Source: a bacterium
Lineage (GTDB): Bacteria; Bacillota; Clostridia; Oscillospirales; Acutalibacteraceae
NCBI GenBank assembly: GCA_020625875.1
Contig: JAHLAX010000070.1
Location: forward strand, 89,221-153,220
DNA: 64,000 nucleotides
Reading direction: 5' to 3'
The translations under genes and the position numbers were made by a program. The notes beneath the pieces were generated by a model that searched no databases, was not told the DNA's origin, and worked only from the letters and a program-made list of their open reading frames with translations. Position 1 is the first letter of the stretch; each line of letters opens with the position of its first letter. Positions 43,501 to 51,529 of the stretch are shown here, in pieces.

Positions 43501-44287
43501 ATACACCTACAACCCTGATACCGACAAATTCACCGCTTCAAAGTACTCCGTTACCAATTCGCTGTCAGACAAAAAGATTTTCGGCACAACAATCCCGGGC
43601 TGCTTTATCGGATTCACTGCCGATGAGTCGGACTATGATGACGATTTCGATGACGACGATGATGATGATTTTGATGACCTCTTCAGCAAATCAGCGCGCG
43701 TCAAAACAAAAACATCGGTGTCTGAAACCGATATGATGAAAGAGCTCGAAAAGCTTATCGCTGGTTTAGATGATGAACTCGGTGGTTCTGAAACAATATA
43801 TCTGCTTCCGCTTAAAAACACAGACTCCGACCCCGCCAAGCAGACCTACGTCTCTCTCGCTAAGACTTCAGCGAGCGTATATGTAAAAGGTACATACAGC
43901 ATTAAGGCGAGCGTCCGCAACGCTAAGGGCAAAACCACTTACAAAAGCAGCAACACCAAGGTTGCCAAGGTGAGCTCAAGCGGAAAAATAACCGCGCTCA
44001 AAAAGGGCACGGCCAAAATCACCGTAAGGAACAACGGCGCGAGCGCGACTTTTAAAGTTACAGTTAAGAACCCTAAGCTCAACTCAAGCTCAAAAACGCT
44101 CAAGAAGGGCAAGAGCTTTACTCTGAAGATTACGGGTAAAGTCGGCAAAGCTAAGTTTGTATCATCAAACAAAAAGGTAGCCACAGTCTCGGCAAAGGGC
44201 GTTGTCAAAGCCAAGAATAAAGGCAAGTCGACAATCACCGTCACCACCAACGGTGTTAAACTTAGATGTAAGATAATAGTTAAGTAG
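40508..44287 (+). CDS. Secreted subtilisin-like serine protease (S8) with C-terminal Ig-like domains
   Basis: 1,259 residues. A signal peptide is followed by a pro-region. The S8 catalytic domain has D173 (VAVLDTGID), H219 (NGHGTHVAG) and S602 (SGTSMASAY). About 200 residues are inserted between the His and Ser blocks, including a carbohydrate-binding-like jelly roll. A kelch-like beta-propeller region follows (residues ~750-1030). Then comes an Asp run near 43,630-43,680, and two Big_2 repeats ([34 protein letters not shown]). AAGGAGG lies 8 nt before the ATG. No wall anchor. It faces a small XRE repressor. Confidence 0.92.
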   Translation: MTKRLLCVLISTLMIISAAVIPANALIKPENKKASSTDYAEGEAIVVLNDNAGNEYSATSKASAVYGSDVSLKDTIKIDTDGGDSVKMAVLKSKTLSTAQLVKNANKKKGVKYAFPNYRKKIKSITNDTYSKYQWALENTGQFGGTEDKDIKASGLWNKAAQSDKDVIVAVLDTGIDFEHEDLKDAIWTNPYGSKLVGKQGYDFSGYSKNGKPSDDNGHGTHVAGIIAGVGDNEKGISGVNKQNVKILPLKVFDDEGIGYASGEFAAFEYVSRAVKLGANIKAVNCSYGDEGDEDEKKAYEEIFNELGESGVITVTASGNESEDLESIEYDEDDYFGGFFDDEYEYILPACCDSKYLITVAATDENDKFVSYSNYSSKYVDVAAAGNEILSTVCDNCFNPSIYTAEQLGALTANYQNYNTMSEGDFGYPQKTTKTSESWTINSNFSVTLSDTAFDKGGKSAKITFNDDVDYEAASKPTYTVVEIPFTIENEDDAYRISFMARSSSDYLLGAAIDVPADFGIYEGNYSTDEFLLATDNTSWDHFEYKINPKTTLKYKKATERKLQIYLVPKKGDELYIDDFAVSKQGVDASEFGKYDFYSGTSMASAYVAGAAALVSLNYPDVSPVDIKNMLCNTGRKNDSLEGKTVSGRTLSLDNLNKVPPIITDVKFSSDGKNVEIEGSMNNTTEVSVNGTAVESPTITDKKITIPDNGYNTNKISVAVKNDYGTIIYNTFLSNKPMYPATKKVTSSPSNTSNVITVLADKESYFVSKTTGMVEKLSYKIAKDKYSCDTVGSIDATKLIDSKYDPKITCAAYYNNKIYFVAQGSVTKAEYDIGYEVALGYYDLSKKTTTLVCEAPNIPIEGAAMAAYKGKIYILGGYDKTEDNRFSDKVYKYDSGAKAFVEDEGFKLPEGRAFTQFVVYNNKLVGVYGADQSGKMPAPIVYDGTSWTKSACALDTDDGEVLYTDTNGNKYYKYQGNVGLGENGVFCNGAYVYGLGDTYTYNPDTDKFTASKYSVTNSLSDKKIFGTTIPGCFIGFTADESDYDDDFDDDDDDDFDDLFSKSARVKTKTSVSETDMMKELEKLIAGLDDELGGSETIYLLPLKNTDSDPAKQTYVSLAKTSASVYVKGTYSIKASVRNAKGKTTYKSSNTKVAKVSSSGKITALKKGTAKITVRNNGASATFKVTVKNPKLNSSSKTLKKGKSFTLKITGKVGKAKFVSSNKKVATVSAKGVVKAKNKGKSTITVTTNGVKLRCKIIVK

Positions 44288-44329
44288 TCAGTAGTCAATT
44301 ATTCACGCAACAAAATAAGCACAAAGAAA

Positions 44330-44376
44330 CGGCAGAACTTCTCCCGAGAGATGTTCTGCCGATTTGTTTTTTGTTT
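44330..44376 (+). terminator. Terminator of the subtilase gene
   Basis: Stem CGGCAGAAC/GTTCTGCCG with a 14-nt loop, then ATTTGTTTTTTG. Confidence 0.8.
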
Positions 44377-44425
44377 GTTAATGACTAACTAAAAACTGAT
44401 TACTGACTACTGACAACTACTATAA

Positions 44426-45055
44426 TTACTTCGTTCCGAAGATTCTGTCGCCCGCGTCGCCGAGACCAGGACAAATATATGCGTCGCTGTTGAGGCAGCG
44501 GTCCATACATCCGATGTATAAATCAACGTCGGGGTGAACCTTTGTAAACGCCTCTACTCCCTCGGGAGCAGCGATAATACACATACACTTAATCTCTTTG
44601 CCGCCCTGCTTTTTAATCTCGCTGACAGCGTCGATAAGCGAGCCGCCTGTAGCGAGCATCGGGTCAACTACAACGATAAGTCTTCTGTCAATAATGGGAG
44701 GAAGCTTGCAGTAGTAGGAATGAGGCAGGTGAGTTTCCTCGTCGCGGTACATACCGATATGACCAACCTTGGCGAGCGGAACAAGCTCCAGCATACCGCT
44801 AACCATTCCCAAGCCAGCTCTGAGAATCGGAACAATCGCCAGCTTTTTGCCGTCGATGATAGGCTGAACGGTGTCCTCGATAGGCGTTTTAATCTCAATA
44901 TCTGTTGTTTTTAAATCGCTGAGAGCCTCATAACCCATAAGTATGGTAATTTCCTCAACTAAGCTTCTGAAATCATTAGTAACCGTAGTTTCCATACGGA
45001 GCATAGTTATTTTGTGCTTGATAAGCGGGTGAGTCATAATATGTACTTTGTCCAT
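44426..45055 (-). CDS. upp: Uracil phosphoribosyltransferase
   Basis: Salvages uracil to UMP using PRPP. The PRPP-binding loop is [17 protein letters not shown], and the uracil-binding C-terminal [17 protein letters not shown] is complete. Length (209 aa) is normal. I chose ATG 45055 because AAAGGA precedes it at good distance; the ATG at 45064 overlaps that sequence. It diverges from the uracil permease, so import and salvage sit together. Confidence 0.96.
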   Translation of the reverse strand: MDKVHIMTHPLIKHKITMLRMETTVTNDFRSLVEEITILMGYEALSDLKTTDIEIKTPIEDTVQPIIDGKKLAIVPILRAGLGMVSGMLELVPLAKVGHIGMYRDEETHLPHSYYCKLPPIIDRRLIVVVDPMLATGGSLIDAVSEIKKQGGKEIKCMCIIAAPEGVEAFTKVHPDVDLYIGCMDRCLNSDAYICPGLGDAGDRIFGTK

Positions 45056-45255
45056 TATATACATCCTTTCAAATATATTTATAGTTTAATATTACAAAAA
45101 AGAATGCCAAAAGTCAACTGACAGACGTTAAAAAAGCCGAAATATATCTAAATTACGGAAAAACTGTTGTAATATCGCCCCTTTTTCGATATAATGTCTA
45201 CTTGGTACGTTTAAGACTACTCTAAACACACTATTATTTAAGGGGGAAATTAAGT

Positions 45256-46614
45256 ATGAAAATGATTTACGGCGTAAAAGACAGACCTAAGTTCCCGGCA
45301 ATTCTCGTTTTCGCGTTCCAGCAGCTGCTCGCTATTATGGCGGCTACAATCGCGGTTCCTATGATTGTCGGTCACGGTATGAGCACTTCAGCCGCTCTGT
45401 TCGGCGCGGGTATCGGTACTTTGGTTTATGTTGCTTTTACAAGAGCTAAAAGCCCTGTATTCCTTGGTTCGTCATTCGCGTTCCTCGGCTCAATGGCAGC
45501 TGCTTTCGGCGGCGGCGTAGCGGTAGGTCTCGGCTATATGGGACTTATCATCGGCGCGATTTTGGCTGGTCTCGTTTATGTAGTTATCGCTCTTATCGTT
45601 AAGGCGGTAGGCGTTAACTGGGTAAGCAAGCTTATGCCCGCTGTTGTTATCGGACCTACAGTAGCGATTATCGGACTTTCACTCGCCGGCAACGCTATCG
45701 GCGACCTTGGCGCTACCGCTGACAAATTCGCGGCGGCTAAAGACCCGATGAACGTTTATATTATGATTATCTGCGGTCTTATTACTTTAGCGGTTACAAT
45801 GCTCTGCTCCGTTTACGGCAAGAAGATGGGCAAGCTCATTCCGTTTATTATAGGTATTCTCGCGGGTTACGCGACAGCTTCAATATTCTATATTATCGGC
45901 AGCGTGACCGGCAACGACGCTTTAAAAGTTATTGACTATTCAGCTCTCACATCACTGTTCCAGAATGTAAGCGTTAAAAGCTTTATCGCTCTGCCTGACT
46001 TTACATTCCTTAAGGCGTTCGGTTCCTTCGGCGAACTCAACGGCAGCTATGTAGGCACAATCGCAGTTGCGTATATTCCTGTTGCGTTTGTTGTATTTGC
46101 CGAGCATATCGCTGACCATAAGAACCTCTCATCAATCATTGAGAAGGACCTTCTCGAGGATCCCGGCCTTTCGAACACACTCCTCGGCGACGGCGTTGGT
46201 TCAATGGTAGGCGCGTTCTTCGGCGGATGCCCCAACACAACATACGGCGAGTCTGTAGGCTGTGTAGCTATCACAAAGAACGCTTCGGTAGCGACTATCA
46301 TCGTTACAGCTATTGAGGCTATCCTCATTTCGTTTATCGCTCCTTTTGTAGCGTTCCTTTCTACAATTCCCGCTTGTGTAATGGGCGGCGTATGTATCGC
46401 TCTCTACGGCTTCATCGCTGTATCGGGTCTTAAGATGCTCCAGAAGGTTGACCTCGACGACAACCGCAACCTCTTTACCGCATCGGTTATCCTCATCGCG
46501 GGCGTCGGCGGAATGGTTCTCAACTTCGGCAACGTTACAATCACTGAGGTTGCCTGCGCGCTTATCCTCGGTATTCTCACTAACATTATGTTAGGCAAAA
46601 AGAAAAAGAAATAA
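45256..46614 (+). CDS. uraA: Uracil permease (NCS2 nucleobase:cation symporter)
   Basis: A 14-helix membrane transporter importing uracil. NCS2 signatures are visible: the early FQQLLAIMAATIAVP and the substrate-site region AEHIADHKNLS with its conserved Glu, followed by GCPNTTYGESVG. AGGGGGAA lies 7 nt before the ATG. Promoter candidate TTGTAA/TATAAT is in the 200-nt divergent region shared with upp. No PyrR attenuator was recognised there. Confidence 0.94.
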   Translation: MKMIYGVKDRPKFPAILVFAFQQLLAIMAATIAVPMIVGHGMSTSAALFGAGIGTLVYVAFTRAKSPVFLGSSFAFLGSMAAAFGGGVAVGLGYMGLIIGAILAGLVYVVIALIVKAVGVNWVSKLMPAVVIGPTVAIIGLSLAGNAIGDLGATADKFAAAKDPMNVYIMIICGLITLAVTMLCSVYGKKMGKLIPFIIGILAGYATASIFYIIGSVTGNDALKVIDYSALTSLFQNVSVKSFIALPDFTFLKAFGSFGELNGSYVGTIAVAYIPVAFVVFAEHIADHKNLSSIIEKDLLEDPGLSNTLLGDGVGSMVGAFFGGCPNTTYGESVGCVAITKNASVATIIVTAIEAILISFIAPFVAFLSTIPACVMGGVCIALYGFIAVSGLKMLQKVDLDDNRNLFTASVILIAGVGGMVLNFGNVTITEVACALILGILTNIMLGKKKKK

Positions 46615-46629
46615 TCTATAGTTATTATT

Positions 46630-46662
46630 AAAGGGCTGACTTCAAAAGTCAGCCCTTTTCTT
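46630..46662 (+). terminator. Terminator of uraA
   Basis: A 13-bp stem AAAGGGCTGACTT/AAGTCAGCCCTTT with a 3-nt loop is followed by TCTTT. Confidence 0.88.
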
Positions 46663-46670
46663 TATGCCTT

Positions 46671-46702
46671 TTGCACAAATACATCGCTGAAATTTTGTGC
46701 AA
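46671..46702. promoter_or_regulatory. Inverted pair of TTGTGCAA octamers
   Basis: TTGCACAA (46671-46678) and TTGTGCAA (46695-46702) face each other 24 bp apart, upstream of the -10 candidate TAGAAT of the next gene. They match the octamer array before malE. Confidence 0.4.
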
Positions 46703-46776
46703 CAATTTTCAAAGAAGTATGATAGAATATAGGCAACAGATAATCCACCGATGTTTATATGTTAAAGGAGGAAACT

Positions 46777-47994
46777 ATGACAAAATTCAAAAAATCACTA
46801 TGCGTAATGCTCAGCGTGCTTATGCTGCTCAGTATACTTGTATCGGCGCCAATTACCGTTTTCGCTGGTGCGCCCAGTTACTTTCATCCAGGCATTGTTA
46901 CCGAAAAGGGCTACTGGTACGCGTGGACATGGTCCGACGGCGAAGAAGGCTCGTGGCGCACAGCGGAGGATGAGAATGGAACAATCACTTTCTACGGACT
47001 TTCGGACAAGGTTGTGTTCGTGCTTATGGACAAAGATTTGGGCTATGATGAGCTGGATGATAAATCATGGGGATATACTATCCATCAGTCTGATGATATA
47101 ACGGTTAATCATACCAAAAACCATTTTACCGCGACAAAGTGGACATCCCTTAACAAGGATTGGAACACAAAGAACTTCAGCGGTGTCTGGTCCGATAAGG
47201 AAGTGTCTACGGGTGAGAATCCGATGGCAGTTACAGTCACCACAAAGAAGGTGAAAGCTTCCGCGCTCAAAAAGGCGGCTAAGACAGTCAAGCCTCTCAA
47301 AATCACGGGCGCTAAGGGTACTGTTAAGGTTACCAAGGTAAAGAGCGGCACATCAAGCAAAATCTATAAGAAAATCTCAGTCAAAGCTAAGACAGGCGAG
47401 ATTAAAATTAAAAAGGGCAGCTACAAGGCTGGCACATATAAGGTTAAGCTGAAGATTACCGCCGCGGGCAACGCCGACTACGACAAAAAGACTATTAACA
47501 AAACAGTCAAAATAAAAATCCTCGGCAAATCCGCTAATACGGTTTCGGTTACTACGAAGCTCAACGACCTGACAGTTTCAAACCTCAAAAAGGCTAAAAA
47601 GACAGTCAAGCCTGTTAAAATCACCAAAGCTAAGGGCAAGGTTGTTGTCAAGAAGGTCAAGAAAGGCACCTCGGGCGCGCTTTATAAGAAGATTAAAGTA
47701 AACGCTAAGACTGGCGCTATTACACTCAAGAAGGGCACCTATAAAAAAGGCAACTATAAGGTTAAGCTGAAAGTTACCGCCAAGGGCAACGCTGATTATA
47801 AATCGAAGTCAGTTACGGTTACGGCAAACGTCAGAATTGCCAACAAGTTTGTCAAATGTTCCAGCTGCGACGGCTACGGCTATGTATATACAGGCGTTAC
47901 CGTTTACAGGTATATTATGGGAATGTACGCGGGCGCGACCAGATTAACAAGAGATTGCGACACCTGCCACGGCACAGGTAAAGTTGTAAATTAA
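46777..47994 (+). CDS. Secreted repeat protein ending in DnaJ-like CxxCxGxG motifs
   Basis: A signal peptide (MTKFKKSLCVMLSVLMLLSI) is followed by an aromatic, acidic domain of about 110 residues. Two tandem Lys-rich Ig-like repeats of ~95 residues come next (each with KTGxIxxKKGxYKxGxYKVKLK). The end holds CSSCDGYG and CDTCHGTG, the paired zinc-finger motifs known from DnaJ and similar chaperones, here in an exported protein. AAAGGAGG precedes ATG 46777. Function unknown; a zinc- or redox-dependent contact site is possible. Confidence 0.82.
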   Translation: MTKFKKSLCVMLSVLMLLSILVSAPITVFAGAPSYFHPGIVTEKGYWYAWTWSDGEEGSWRTAEDENGTITFYGLSDKVVFVLMDKDLGYDELDDKSWGYTIHQSDDITVNHTKNHFTATKWTSLNKDWNTKNFSGVWSDKEVSTGENPMAVTVTTKKVKASALKKAAKTVKPLKITGAKGTVKVTKVKSGTSSKIYKKISVKAKTGEIKIKKGSYKAGTYKVKLKITAAGNADYDKKTINKTVKIKILGKSANTVSVTTKLNDLTVSNLKKAKKTVKPVKITKAKGKVVVKKVKKGTSGALYKKIKVNAKTGAITLKKGTYKKGNYKVKLKVTAKGNADYKSKSVTVTANVRIANKFVKCSSCDGYGYVYTGVTVYRYIMGMYAGATRLTRDCDTCHGTGKVVN

Positions 47995-48018
47995 AACAGC
48001 AAATAGAACAATTTAAGC

Positions 48019-48052
48019 AACCCCCTGTTCAAACTACATTGAACAGGGGGTT
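48019..48052 (+). terminator. Terminator of the CxxCxGxG secreted protein gene
   Basis: A perfect 14-bp stem AACCCCCTGTTCAA/TTGAACAGGGGGTT with a 6-nt loop. Only GTT follows, so strength rests on the stem. Confidence 0.7.
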
Positions 48053-48304
48053 GTTATGCTATTTAACATAATGCTATAAAACTGTATATAAACATAAGAC
48101 GAGGTTTACTAATTTGCACTTACATCCCTGGCTTGAATTACAACAAGCAGGAGAACTATGCTGACTTGATGAACAAAATTATCGATTCGGTTATTGCTAT
48201 TTGTTCGGAATTTACTCCATTTATATAAGCAAATAGATGTTATTATATGTCTGATTCAACAAATCCTCTCAAAAAAGAAGGCTCTCAGATCGCTCAAAAA
48301 GGGT

Positions 48305-48383
48305 GTATTTGCGCGAATCAGGGATTATGGGTATAACTACCTTTCCTTTTCAATTCCGCGCCAAAATCCGGCTTAAACACTGG
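48305..48383 (+). repeat. Interspersed repeat, copy 1 (degenerate)
   Basis: TATTTGCGCGAATC and GGCTTAAACACTGG flank a less conserved core. The same two blocks occur at 55564 and 55628, 64-65 nt apart in both copies, and in both a CTCTCAC hairpin lies 55-70 nt further down. Origin unknown. Confidence 0.6.
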
Positions 48384-48437
48384 CTTATTTAGGGTGAACT
48401 TTTCCCCTTTGAGTGTACAATAGTTAAACTGCTAATT

Positions 48438-48465
48438 CAGTCTCTTACCGCATGTGTGAGAGATT
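48438..48465 (+). repeat. CTCTCAC hairpin repeat, copy 1 (degenerate)
   Basis: Imperfect version of the CAGCCTCTCAC/GTGAGAGGCTG hairpin, followed by TTTTT. Related copies lie at 50780, 55695 and 55977. Confidence 0.55.
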
Positions 48466-48508
48466 TTTATCGGCATGTCTGATAAAAGAAATTTAGTTGA
48501 TATTTTGC

Positions 48509-48534
48509 CGATAGTGTGCTATAATATTATCGGT
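48509..48534. promoter_or_regulatory. Inverted-repeat operator of the Fic gene
   Basis: CCGATA (48509-48514) and TATCGG (48529-48534) enclose the -10 candidate TATAAT (48521-48526). A further TATCGG lies at 48468-48473. The HTH-Fic protein just downstream may bind here. Confidence 0.45.
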
Positions 48535-48541
48535 GATAAGT

Positions 48542-49432
48542 ATGAAATATATAACAATATCTGAAATCGCAAAGCTTTGGGATAGCTCCGAACGCACTAT
48601 TCGAAATTACTGCGCTCTGGGGAAAATTGACGGTGCATTTATCAAAGGTAAAACATGGTATATTCCCGAGAACGCAATTAATCCCAGAAAAGCAAAATCA
48701 AAAGCTAAGCCGTTTCCTTTGCTCGACAGATTAAAGGAAGAAAAGGCATCTAAGCTTCACGGCGGTATTTACCATAAAATACAAATTGAATTGACCTACA
48801 ACTCCAATCACATCGAGGGCAGCAAGCTCACTTACGACCAGACACGATATATCTTCGAGACCAACACTATAGGCATTGAAAATTCTGCCGTAAATGTGGA
48901 TGACATTGTTGAGACCGCTAACCACTTTAAATGTATTGATATGATTATAGATAACGCTTCCCGTACGCTCAACGAAAACTTCATCAAGCGACTTCACCTT
49001 ACACTCAAAAACGGAACAAGCGATAGCCGCAAAGATTGGTTTGCCGTCGGAGAATACAAAAAACTGCCGAATGAGGTTGGCGGTAAAGTTACCACCGAAC
49101 CAGAAGATGTCTCGGATGAGATGAAAAAACTTCTATCAGATTATAACAAATCACAAGACAAAACACTTGATGACCTGCTTGACTTCCACTACAGATTTGA
49201 ACGCATTCATCCTTTTCAGGACGGCAACGGCAGAGTCGGCAGATTAATCCTGTTTAAGGAATGCCTGAGAAATCATATTGTTCCGTTCATAATTGACGAC
49301 GAATTAAAAATGTTTTACTATCGAGGATTAAGCGAGTGGAAATCTGAAAAAGGCTATCTCCGTGACACTTGCCTTACTGCTCAGGACAAATTCAAAGAGT
49401 ATCTCAAATACTTTGAAATACCCGAAGAATAA
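48542..49432 (+). CDS. Fic/DOC-family protein with N-terminal helix-turn-helix
   Basis: Fic enzymes usually transfer AMP from ATP to target proteins. The catalytic loop HPFQDGNGRVGR is intact. An N-terminal inhibitory helix with the motif SNHIEG (S/TxxxEG) is present, so activity should be self-restrained. The first ~50 residues form an HTH like MerR/excisionase proteins (TISEIAKLWDSSERTIRNYC), suggesting that it also binds DNA, perhaps its own inverted-repeat promoter. The ATG at 48542 is preferred over GTG 48533. No antitoxin partner gene is adjacent. Confidence 0.9.
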   Translation: MKYITISEIAKLWDSSERTIRNYCALGKIDGAFIKGKTWYIPENAINPRKAKSKAKPFPLLDRLKEEKASKLHGGIYHKIQIELTYNSNHIEGSKLTYDQTRYIFETNTIGIENSAVNVDDIVETANHFKCIDMIIDNASRTLNENFIKRLHLTLKNGTSDSRKDWFAVGEYKKLPNEVGGKVTTEPEDVSDEMKKLLSDYNKSQDKTLDDLLDFHYRFERIHPFQDGNGRVGRLILFKECLRNHIVPFIIDDELKMFYYRGLSEWKSEKGYLRDTCLTAQDKFKEYLKYFEIPEE

Positions 49433-49464
49433 AACCTGTTATCCTATACTTATTCGGTGATTCT

Positions 49465-50733
49465 ATGGACAAATTCAAAGACATTTTAACTCACGACGCA
49501 ACGAGGGTGCGTCAATACGCCTTTTCGTTCGTAAAGTGGATATTTTTCGCGGCGATTGCCGGAGCGCTCGGCGGCTTGGTCGGCACGGCGTTTCGGTACT
49601 CGATTGATTATGTAACGGGCTTGCGCACAGATAACCCGTGGCTTTGTTACCTTCTTCCTTTGGGCGGTCTTTTAATCGCGCTGCTCTACCGTGTGACAAA
49701 GCTTTCGGGTCAGGGCGATACAAACCTCATTTTAAACTCCGTGCGTACTGACGGCAAGCTGCCGATTCTACTCGCTCCTGTTATTTTTGTTTCCACCGTA
49801 ATTACTCACCTTTTCGGCGGCTCGGCAGGACGCGAGGGCGCGGCTTTGCAGCTCGGCGGAACGCTCGGAAGCTTTATAGGAAGAATCTTTCACTTTAACG
49901 AAAAAGATATGCATATGGCTGTTATGTGCGGAATGTCGGGGCTTTTCTCGGCTCTGTTCGGAACGCCGCTCACCGCCGCGATTTTCGCTATGGAAGTTAT
50001 TTCGGTCGGCATAATCTACTACAGCTCGTTTGTTCCGTGCATAGTTTCGGCGCTCACCGCGTTCTGGACAACAAAGCTGCTTGGGCTCAACTCAGCCGCT
50101 TTTATTATAGAAAGCATTCCAAAGCTCAACCTGACCTCGGTACTTCTTACCGCGGTCATCGGAATAGGATGCGCGTTGGTGAGCATTGTATTTTGTCTGG
50201 CGCTAAAATGGTCTCACAAGCTCGCCGCAAAATTCTTCAAGAATGAATACCTGAGGGTTGCGGTCGGCGGTACGGCTATTGTAATTCTGACCTTTTTTAT
50301 AGGAACACGCTACTCGGGTACAGGCGGTAATGTTATCATTGACGCTCTGGCGGGCAAGGCTGTTTTGCCTTACGACTTTGTGTTAAAAATAATCTTTACA
50401 GCGATTACAATCGGCTTCGGCTACAAGGGCGGCGAGATTATTCCGACGTTCTTTATCGGCGCGACGCTCGGCTCACTTATCGGAAGTCTTATCGGTTTGC
50501 CGACAGAGTTTGCCGCCGCGACGGGCTTAATCGCCCTGTTTTGCGCCGTTGTCAACTGTCCCATAGCATCCATTATTCTCTCTGTAGAAATGTTCGGTGC
50601 TAAAGGTATTGTACTGTTTGCCGTAGCGGTATGTATAAGTTATATGCTGTCGGGCTACTACGGGCTTTATACGGGGCAGAAAATCATCTACTCTAAACGC
50701 AGAACGAGATTTATAAACCGCAACACGAAATAA
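49465..50733 (+). CDS. CLC-family anion/proton antiporter, possibly fluoride type
   Basis: A membrane protein with about ten helices. The CLC motifs read LFGGSAGREGAALQLGG and GYKGGEIIPTFFIGATLGS, which from memory are closer to the fluoride-exporting CLC-F branch than to chloride channels (GREGP, GGxFxP). The Glu of GREG is the proton gate. It follows the Fic gene by 32 nt and may be co-transcribed. No fluoride riboswitch was seen in that gap. Fluoride as substrate is a suggestion from motif similarity only. Confidence 0.85.
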   Translation: MDKFKDILTHDATRVRQYAFSFVKWIFFAAIAGALGGLVGTAFRYSIDYVTGLRTDNPWLCYLLPLGGLLIALLYRVTKLSGQGDTNLILNSVRTDGKLPILLAPVIFVSTVITHLFGGSAGREGAALQLGGTLGSFIGRIFHFNEKDMHMAVMCGMSGLFSALFGTPLTAAIFAMEVISVGIIYYSSFVPCIVSALTAFWTTKLLGLNSAAFIIESIPKLNLTSVLLTAVIGIGCALVSIVFCLALKWSHKLAAKFFKNEYLRVAVGGTAIVILTFFIGTRYSGTGGNVIIDALAGKAVLPYDFVLKIIFTAITIGFGYKGGEIIPTFFIGATLGSLIGSLIGLPTEFAAATGLIALFCAVVNCPIASIILSVEMFGAKGIVLFAVAVCISYMLSGYYGLYTGQKIIYSKRRTRFINRNTK

Positions 50734-50735
50734 AA

Positions 50736-50755
50736 AACGCCGAAAACGGCGTTTC
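50736..50755 (+). terminator. Terminator of the CLC gene
   Basis: Stem AACGCCG/CGGCGTT with a 4-nt AAAA loop follows the stop codon directly. The CTCTCAC hairpin repeat 25 nt later may act as a second terminator. Confidence 0.65.
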
Positions 50756-50779
50756 AGTGATTAATTTAAAATGTTAATT

Positions 50780-50801
50780 CAGCCTCTCACGTGAGAGGCT
50801 G
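50780..50801 (+). repeat. CTCTCAC hairpin repeat, copy 2 (perfect)
   Basis: Perfect 22-bp palindrome made of CAGCCTCTCAC and its complement, followed by TTTT. Confidence 0.75.
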
Positions 50802-51039
50802 TTTTACGTGTTGTGTTGTTCTGTAATTTATTCTGTCCTTAACATAAGGTACAATATAAAAACATATAATTTTCTACAATCTTGGGAATCAATTATCTAC
50901 AATTATGGGAATTTTCTAGCAATTTTTACTTTTTGTGTGTTATTATCCAAATAGAGAATAATAAAATACAAAGAGGTTTCCGACTTCATCTGATATACTA
51001 TTGTGGAAAGTAATATTTGGAATATCATACAATAATAAT

Positions 51040-51072
51040 CCCTTATCTTTGTTTAGCGACTCAATTTTTGAA
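51040..51072 (+). repeat. Interspersed 33-nt block, copy 1
   Basis: Starts CCCTTATCTTTGTTTAGCG and ends CTCAATTTTTGAA. One mismatch in 33 nt to the block at 55503-55535, which is part of interspersed repeat copy 2. Confidence 0.7.
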
Positions 51073-51193
51073 CCTATATTTATTTTATATACATCAGATT
51101 CAAACTACTTCCATTATTTGTGCGTTGAAAACACTCGTAAAAAGCAGTATTATAATAACAGCGTTAACGCCCAGTAAACATATGGAGGTTATA

Positions 51194-51499
51194 ATGAAGT
51201 ATATATCAAAAATCATCGCTGTCGCTCTTTCGGCAACGGCATTGGTTTCAGGCGCAATTTCTGTAGCGGGAGCCGCGGAAGTAAAAAAATGCGCTCAAGC
51301 CAACGTTATTTGCTGCAGCGGCACAAGCTGTGAACGCGTTGATAAGCTTTTGAGCAAAATATGCAAGGGCAACAACTGTAAAATAACGACTAAAAATCAG
51401 AAAAAATGCTGCTCCTGCGGAAATTGCCGTACAAAAAAAGTAAAACACTTCTCTAAAAAATGCGGAAATAAAAGTTGTAACGCAAAAGCGACACGCTGA
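51194..51499 (+). CDS. Small secreted cysteine-rich protein
   Basis: 101 residues. A signal peptide (MKYISKIIAVALSATALVSG, cleaved near AGAA) precedes a very basic mature part with 12 Cys, including pairs CC in VICCSG and KKCCSCGNC. Not recognised as a named family. The spacing resembles metal-binding or disulfide-rich exported peptides. TGGAGGT lies 5 nt before ATG 51194; the longer frame upstream runs through repeat sequence. It has its own terminator and stands directly before the thiol operon, which may reflect a shared thiol or metal theme. Confidence 0.72.
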   Translation: MKYISKIIAVALSATALVSGAISVAGAAEVKKCAQANVICCSGTSCERVDKLLSKICKGNNCKITTKNQKKCCSCGNCRTKKVKHFSKKCGNKSCNAKATR

Positions 51500-51529
51500 A
51501 ATTACTGCTTAGAGAAAAAGCTGTCAGCT

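Larger units (their letters stand above)
48053..48541. other. Gene-free region with interspersed repeat and Fic operator
   Basis: About 490 nt without a credible gene. It holds one copy of an interspersed repeat (TATTTGCGCGAATC at 48305, GGCTTAAACACTGG at 48370), a degenerate copy of the CTCTCAC hairpin repeat, and the Fic promoter region. Confidence 0.6.
50756..51193. other. Gene-free region before the Cys-rich secreted protein
   Basis: About 440 nt. It contains a perfect hairpin repeat (50780-50801) and two direct copies of TCTACAAT (50873 and 50896, period 23), each followed after 3 nt by GGGAAT. Block CCCTTATCTTTGTTTAGCG (51040) recurs at 55503. GCGTTAACGC (51161-51170) is a palindrome near a TATAAT box. 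Confidence 0.6.

Noticed and set aside
48194..48376. 60-codon open frame upstream of the Fic gene
   Set aside because: It runs through the interspersed repeat; the copy at 55.5 kb does not keep the frame.
49433..49464. Fluoride riboswitch before the CLC gene
   Set aside because: The gap to the Fic gene is only 32 nt and shows no conserved riboswitch core.
51017..51193. 59-residue extension of the Cys-rich secreted protein
   Set aside because: It lies in repeat sequence, has no ribosome site, and would hide a clear signal peptide with a good TGGAGGT upstream.
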